A stretch of 64,000 bases of DNA, taken from contig NZ_CP016617.1 in the NCBI RefSeq assembly GCF_002741015.1, positions 372,001 to 436,000 of the forward strand, read 5' to 3'. Below, one piece after another: positions 60,779 through 64,000 of this stretch. Under the pieces are notes generated by a model. It saw nothing but the letters and a program-made list of their open reading frames with translations. It was not told where the DNA came from and made no database searches. The translations under genes were made by a program, and so were the position numbers. Origin of the DNA: Microvirga ossetica. Its GTDB lineage: Bacteria > Pseudomonadota > Alphaproteobacteria > Rhizobiales > Beijerinckiaceae. Numbering within the stretch: position 1 is the first letter of the stretch; every line of letters begins with the position of its first letter.

Positions 60779-61765
60779 ATGTCGTGGAATTTCGTCGGTG
60801 GAAGGACAGTGCTTGCTGTCCTGGGGGTCGCATGGCTGGGGGCCGCCGACGCTGATGCCTACACGATCTATGTCTCGAACGAGAAGGACAACACCGTTTC
60901 GGTGATCGACTCGGACAAGCTCGCCGTGGTCGCCACCTGGAAGGTCGGCCGCCGTCCGCGAGGCATCACCCTGAGCCTCGATGGCAAGTGGCTCTATGTC
61001 TGCGCGAGCGACGACAACCGCATCGACGTGGTGGACACGGCGACCGGCAAGGTAGTGCGTAATCTCCGATCCGGTCCCGACCCCGAGCTCTTCATCCTGC
61101 ACCCGAAGGGAAACCCGCTCTACATCGCCAACGAGGACGACAACATGGTCACGGTGGTGGATGTGGAGACGAACAGACTCCTGGCCGAGGTGCCGGTCGG
61201 GGTCGAGCCGGAGGGAATGGGCATCAGTCCGGACGGGGCCATCCTCGTCAACACGTCCGAGACCACCAACATGGCCCATTTCATCGATACGACGAGCCAC
61301 AAGATCGTCGGCAACGTGCTCGTCGATGCGCGGCCACGGATCGCGGAATTTTCTCCTGACGGCAAGAGGCTGTGGGTCTCCTCCGAAGTGGGAGGGACGG
61401 TGAGCGTGATCGATCCTGCCACTCGCCAGATCATCAAGAAGATCGGGTTTCAGATTCCCGGCATTACGAAGGAGGCGATCCAGCCGGTCGGCGTGCGGCT
61501 GACCAAGGACGGCAAGTGGGCTTTCGTTGCCTTGGGTCCTGCCAACCGCGTGGCGGTGATTGATGCCGAGACTATGGAGGTCAAGAAATATCTGCTCGTC
61601 GGCCAGCGCGTCTGGCAGCTCGCCTTCACGCCAGACGAGAAGCTCCTGATCTCGACGAACGGCGTCTCCAACGATGTATCGATTATCGACGTAGAGGCTG
61701 AGAAGGTGCTGAAGAGCGTCAGGGTCGGCGGGTATCCCTGGGGAGTCGTAGTAGGGCCGAAGTGA
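60779..61765 (+). CDS. YVTN-type beta-propeller protein, PQQ-associated
   Basis: The 328-residue protein has a signal peptide (VLAVLGVAWLGAADADA) and seven YVTN-like repeats, for example YTIYVSNEKDNTVSVIDSDK, WLYVCASDDNRIDVVDTATG, PLYIANEDDNMVTVVDVETN and WAFVALGPANRVAVIDAETM. Proteins of this type (TIGR03866 as I recall) lie in PQQ-dependent alcohol-oxidation loci. It is probably periplasmic and may act as a scaffold or redox partner. GGGAGGA precedes ATG 60779. Co-directional with the binding protein upstream. Confidence 0.85.
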   Translation: MSWNFVGGRTVLAVLGVAWLGAADADAYTIYVSNEKDNTVSVIDSDKLAVVATWKVGRRPRGITLSLDGKWLYVCASDDNRIDVVDTATGKVVRNLRSGPDPELFILHPKGNPLYIANEDDNMVTVVDVETNRLLAEVPVGVEPEGMGISPDGAILVNTSETTNMAHFIDTTSHKIVGNVLVDARPRIAEFSPDGKRLWVSSEVGGTVSVIDPATRQIIKKIGFQIPGITKEAIQPVGVRLTKDGKWAFVALGPANRVAVIDAETMEVKKYLLVGQRVWQLAFTPDEKLLISTNGVSNDVSIIDVEAEKVLKSVRVGGYPWGVVVGPK

Positions 61766-61791
61766 GACGGATGTGGTCTCATAGATCTGAT

Positions 61792-61874
61792 TGTCATGGC
61801 GAAACGGAATGGCACGCGCGAAGCCTTGATGGAACTGTCATGGCAAAAGGTCGTTTGTCATGGCGTGCCATTCC
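61792..61874 (+). promoter_or_regulatory. Structured leader with three TGTCATGGC repeats and a 12-bp inverted repeat
   Basis: TGTCATGGC occurs at 61792, 61836 and 61856. GGAATGGCACGC (61806-61817) pairs exactly with GCGTGCCATTCC (61863-61874), directly before the ribosome binding site GAGGAGGAG of the next gene. Suggests an operator or a translational control hairpin (inference). Confidence 0.5.
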
Positions 61875-61891
61875 CTAGAGGAGGAGCGCAC

Positions 61892-62422
61892 ATGAGGACG
61901 AACACCTTCTTGCTAGTCAGTGTGGTATCCTTGGTAGCGGGTGTCGGAACGGCTGTAGCCGGACCCTGCACAGCCCGGATCGACGACGTTTCGAAACAAT
62001 TGGCCAGCCGTGACGCGGGCTCCGGCCCGACCAGCCCTGGCGGTTCCCAGACGGCGCAGGGAGCGGCCGTCAACGCAACCGGTGCGATCCAGGGGCAGGG
62101 CAGCGCGGCCGGTTCTGCCGGAGCCACCGCGACACCCGGTCAGGTGCCGAAGGCTGGCGAGGCCGCCGGGACCGAGGCGACGCCAGCGATGAATGCCGCT
62201 ACGCAAGGGCGAGCCACGTCACCTTCGGATGCCCGCGCACAAAGTCAGGGCCAGCCGACGAGTGCACAAATCGCCCAGGGTGCAAGGGCTTCTGCCGCGC
62301 CGGACCACATGCGTCAGGCAATGGCCGCCCTCGACCAAGCTCGCGCCTTTGACCGTGAGGGCAAGGAGGCCGACTGCATGAGTGCAGTGCAGCAAGCCAA
62401 CCAACTCTCCAGCATGAAGTGA
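61892..62422 (+). CDS. Exported Ala/Gly/Gln/Thr-rich low-complexity protein
   Basis: The 176-residue protein has a signal peptide (LLVSVVSLVAGVGTAVAG), then CTARIDDVSKQLASRDAGSG, a long low-complexity middle (~45-130: QTAQGAAVNATGAIQGQGSA and similar) and a C-terminal helical end (HMRQAMAALDQARAFDREGK, DCMSAVQQANQLSS). One Cys is near each end of the mature protein. The pattern of two short helical ends joined by a flexible linker recurs in unnamed exported proteins near PQQ dehydrogenases. GAGGAGGAG precedes ATG 61892. Function unknown. Confidence 0.7.
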   Translation: MRTNTFLLVSVVSLVAGVGTAVAGPCTARIDDVSKQLASRDAGSGPTSPGGSQTAQGAAVNATGAIQGQGSAAGSAGATATPGQVPKAGEAAGTEATPAMNAATQGRATSPSDARAQSQGQPTSAQIAQGARASAAPDHMRQAMAALDQARAFDREGKEADCMSAVQQANQLSSMK

Positions 62423-62736
62423 TCAAGGTCGAACGAGAATAATCCGCCGGGCGGGAGTCGCACACGCAACGTGCGTACAAGTGCCGAGATCGCAAAAGCA
62501 AATATTGCTTAGCAAGGCAGATTATTCTACATTAGGCAAATCTTCGGTGGAACCGGGCCGGCGTTCGCTGCGCTGTCCGACGCCAGCCAATTTGAGCTTA
62601 TGCTCACTCTTGGCACGACGCCGCATGTGGCAGCAAAACGCTACCGAAGCCGAAAGATCCCATGAGTACGCCGCGTGAGCGGCCGGCATGTTGCCGGCTG
62701 CGTCTTGGCAAATAAGCGTGCATTGGGAGGAAACAA
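62423..62736. other. Leader and promoter region of xoxF
   Basis: 314 bp. AGAATAATC (62435-62443) and GATTATTCT (62520-62528) form a 9-bp inverted repeat around 76 bp. GCCGGCA-TGT-TGCCGGC near 62681 forms a hairpin. GGGAGG lies 8 bases before the xoxF ATG. No open frame is convincing. Confidence 0.5.
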
Positions 62737-64000
62737 ATGCGACGAGTTGTACTTGCGACCGTGCTACTTGGCACGGCTTCGGCCTTTTGGCCTGCCGTTG
62801 CCAATGAAGAGCTGATGAAAATGACCCAGGATCCAAAGCAATGGGTTCTGCCGACAGGCGACTACGCCAACACCCGCTTTTCCAAGCTCAATCAGATCAC
62901 GAAGGATAATGCCAGCAAGCTCCAGCCAGTCTGGACTTTCTCGACTGGCGTCCTTCGTGGACATGAAGGCGGGCCGCTCGTGATCGGGGATGTGATGTAT
63001 GTCCATACCCCGTTCCCCAACATCGTCTACGCTCTCGACCTGAACAGCGACGGCAAGATCCTCTGGAAGTACGAGCCGAAGCAGGATCCAACCGTCATTC
63101 CGGTGATGTGCTGCGATACCGTCTATCGCGGCCTTGCCTATGCGGACGGAAAGATCTTCCTGCATCAAGCGGACACGACACTCGTCGCGCTGGACGTGAA
63201 GACCGGCGCGGTGGTCTGGTCCGTGAAGAACGGCGATCCGAAGAAGGGTGAGACCAACACGGCGACCGTCATGCCCGTGAAGGACAAGGTGCTTGTCGGG
63301 ATCTCGGGTGGTGAATTCGGCGTGCGTGGGCATGTCACTGCCTATGACATGAAGACAGGCAAGCAGGCTTGGCGCGCCTATTCCACGGGACCGGACAACG
63401 AAATGCTCGTCGATCCGGACAAGACGACCCATCTCGGCAAGCCGATCGGCAAAGATTCGAGCCTCAAGACCTGGCAGGGCGAACAATGGAAGGTCGGCGG
63501 TTCGACAACATGGGGATGGTATTCATACGATCCCGAGCAGAACCTCGTGTACTACGGAACCGCAAACCCCTCGACCTGGAATCCGAAGCAGCGTCCCGGC
63601 GACAACAGATGGTCGATGACCATCATGGCCCGCGATGCGGATACCGGCATGGCCCGCTGGTTCTACCAGATGACCCCTCATGACGAGTGGGACTATGACG
63701 GCGTGAACGAGATGATCCTGGTCGATCAGGAGATCGGCGGACGTCCGCGCAAGCTCCTGGTTCACTTCGACCGGAACGGGCTCGCCTACACCTTGGACCG
63801 CACCAATGGCGAGCTTCTTGTCGCGGAGAAGTACGATCCGGCCGTCAACTGGGTCTCCAAGGTCGACATGGACAAGAACAGTCCGACCTATGGACGCCCG
63901 ATGGTGGTCTCTCAGTTCTCGACCGAACAGCAGGGAGAGGACGTCAATACGAAGCATGTCTGTCCTGCCGCGCTCGGCACGAAGGACCAACAGCCGGCAG
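62737..64000 (+). CDS. xoxF: Lanthanide-dependent PQQ methanol dehydrogenase, XoxF type (3' end outside window)
   Basis: 421 codons of an ~600-residue quinoprotein are present. A signal peptide ([19 protein letters not shown]) leads to [20 protein letters not shown] and the propeller. The vicinal Cys125-Cys126 ([10 protein letters not shown]) that stacks on PQQ is present. The active-site block reads [10 protein letters not shown]: Asp319 is the catalytic base and Asp321 is the extra acidic ligand that marks lanthanide-dependent XoxF enzymes, where calcium MxaF enzymes have Ala. [17 protein letters not shown] supplies the metal-binding Asn. It oxidises methanol, often onward to formate, in the periplasm, and passes electrons to a cytochrome c. 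Start ATG 62737 follows GGGAGG. Confidence 0.95.
   Translation, partial: MRRVVLATVLLGTASAFWPAVANEELMKMTQDPKQWVLPTGDYANTRFSKLNQITKDNASKLQPVWTFSTGVLRGHEGGPLVIGDVMYVHTPFPNIVYALDLNSDGKILWKYEPKQDPTVIPVMCCDTVYRGLAYADGKIFLHQADTTLVALDVKTGAVVWSVKNGDPKKGETNTATVMPVKDKVLVGISGGEFGVRGHVTAYDMKTGKQAWRAYSTGPDNEMLVDPDKTTHLGKPIGKDSSLKTWQGEQWKVGGSTTWGWYSYDPEQNLVYYGTANPSTWNPKQRPGDNRWSMTIMARDADTGMARWFYQMTPHDEWDYDGVNEMILVDQEIGGRPRKLLVHFDRNGLAYTLDRTNGELLVAEKYDPAVNWVSKVDMDKNSPTYGRPMVVSQFSTEQQGEDVNTKHVCPAALGTKDQQPA

Noticed and set aside
1..64000. tRNA, rRNA, riboswitch and replication-origin signals
   Set aside because: A visual scan found no cloverleaf with a T-loop consensus, no rRNA stretch, no known riboswitch core and no iteron cluster; this is not exhaustive.

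Overview
The window is high-GC DNA from an alphaproteobacterium. A lanthanide-type PQQ methanol dehydrogenase (XoxF), a methanol-metabolism cytochrome c, PQQ-associated periplasmic proteins, DUF1236/DUF2382/CsbD/PRC-barrel stress proteins and rhizobial-type insertion sequences point to Hyphomicrobiales, most likely a Methylobacterium/Microvirga-like organism (inference from protein content, no database search). No rRNA, tRNA or CRISPR array was seen.

Layout. 1-3.2 kb is an IS graveyard: an IS5-type transposase tail has cut a cyclase/TolB-like gene, next to a duplicated cyclase upstream region, a UPF0114 membrane protein and remnants of nitronate monooxygenase, IS3 and IS5 genes. 3.2-7.9 kb holds an MFS transporter, a GT4 glycosyltransferase and an amylo-alpha-1,6-glucosidase. 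7.9-11.6 kb is three adjacent insertion sequences: IS630 with defined ends, IS110/IS1111-group with exact 12-bp inverted repeats and a long 3' non-coding region, and IS5/IS903-type. 11.7-14.5 kb has a methanethiol oxidase (mtoX) plus SCO1/SenC pair, a YeeE/YedE remnant and an exported truncated haemoglobin. 14.8-18.8 kb is another decayed zone: an IS5 element inside a membrane-protein gene, a cupin, an alpha/beta hydrolase fused to an SDR tail, and a broken MFS gene. 18.8-21.6 kb has YkvA, a DUF411/HMA copper pair and a DUF2382 protein. A perfect 25-bp inverted repeat then brackets 4.9 kb holding a broken ABC membrane domain, a Tat-signal CaiB/BaiF CoA-transferase gene with one amber stop, and an OprB-like porin.

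26.5-31 kb is a run of envelope and stress genes (DUF2382, LuxR regulator, DUF1236, lipoprotein, PRC-barrel, CsbD). 31.5-33.7 kb combines an RcnR-like metal repressor, DUF1289, a YqaA-like protein and a CDF exporter. 34-47 kb mixes ordinary genes (Crp/Fnr, M24 peptidase, GNAT, ankyrin-YHS pair, intact cyclase-TolB-TPR, nitronate monooxygenase, ABC-type binding protein) with truncated genes and several families of short intergenic repeats. 47.5-49.2 kb encodes a predicted six-bladed propeller fused to an RTX calcium-binding tail. 51.4-56.4 kb is an RND efflux operon followed by a Tat-exported beta-carbonic anhydrase.

56.7-64 kb is the alcohol/C1 oxidation region: a methanol-metabolism cytochrome c, a PQQ-associated ABC substrate-binding protein, a YVTN beta-propeller, an Ala/Gly/Gln-rich secreted protein and xoxF, which runs off the end of the window. 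Predicted exported oxidoreductases and metal-handling proteins recur (MtoX, SCO, DUF411, CDF, XoxF). Many genes are interrupted by IS insertion, single-base frameshifts or in-frame TAG codons, so the region looks like a fast-changing accessory segment.
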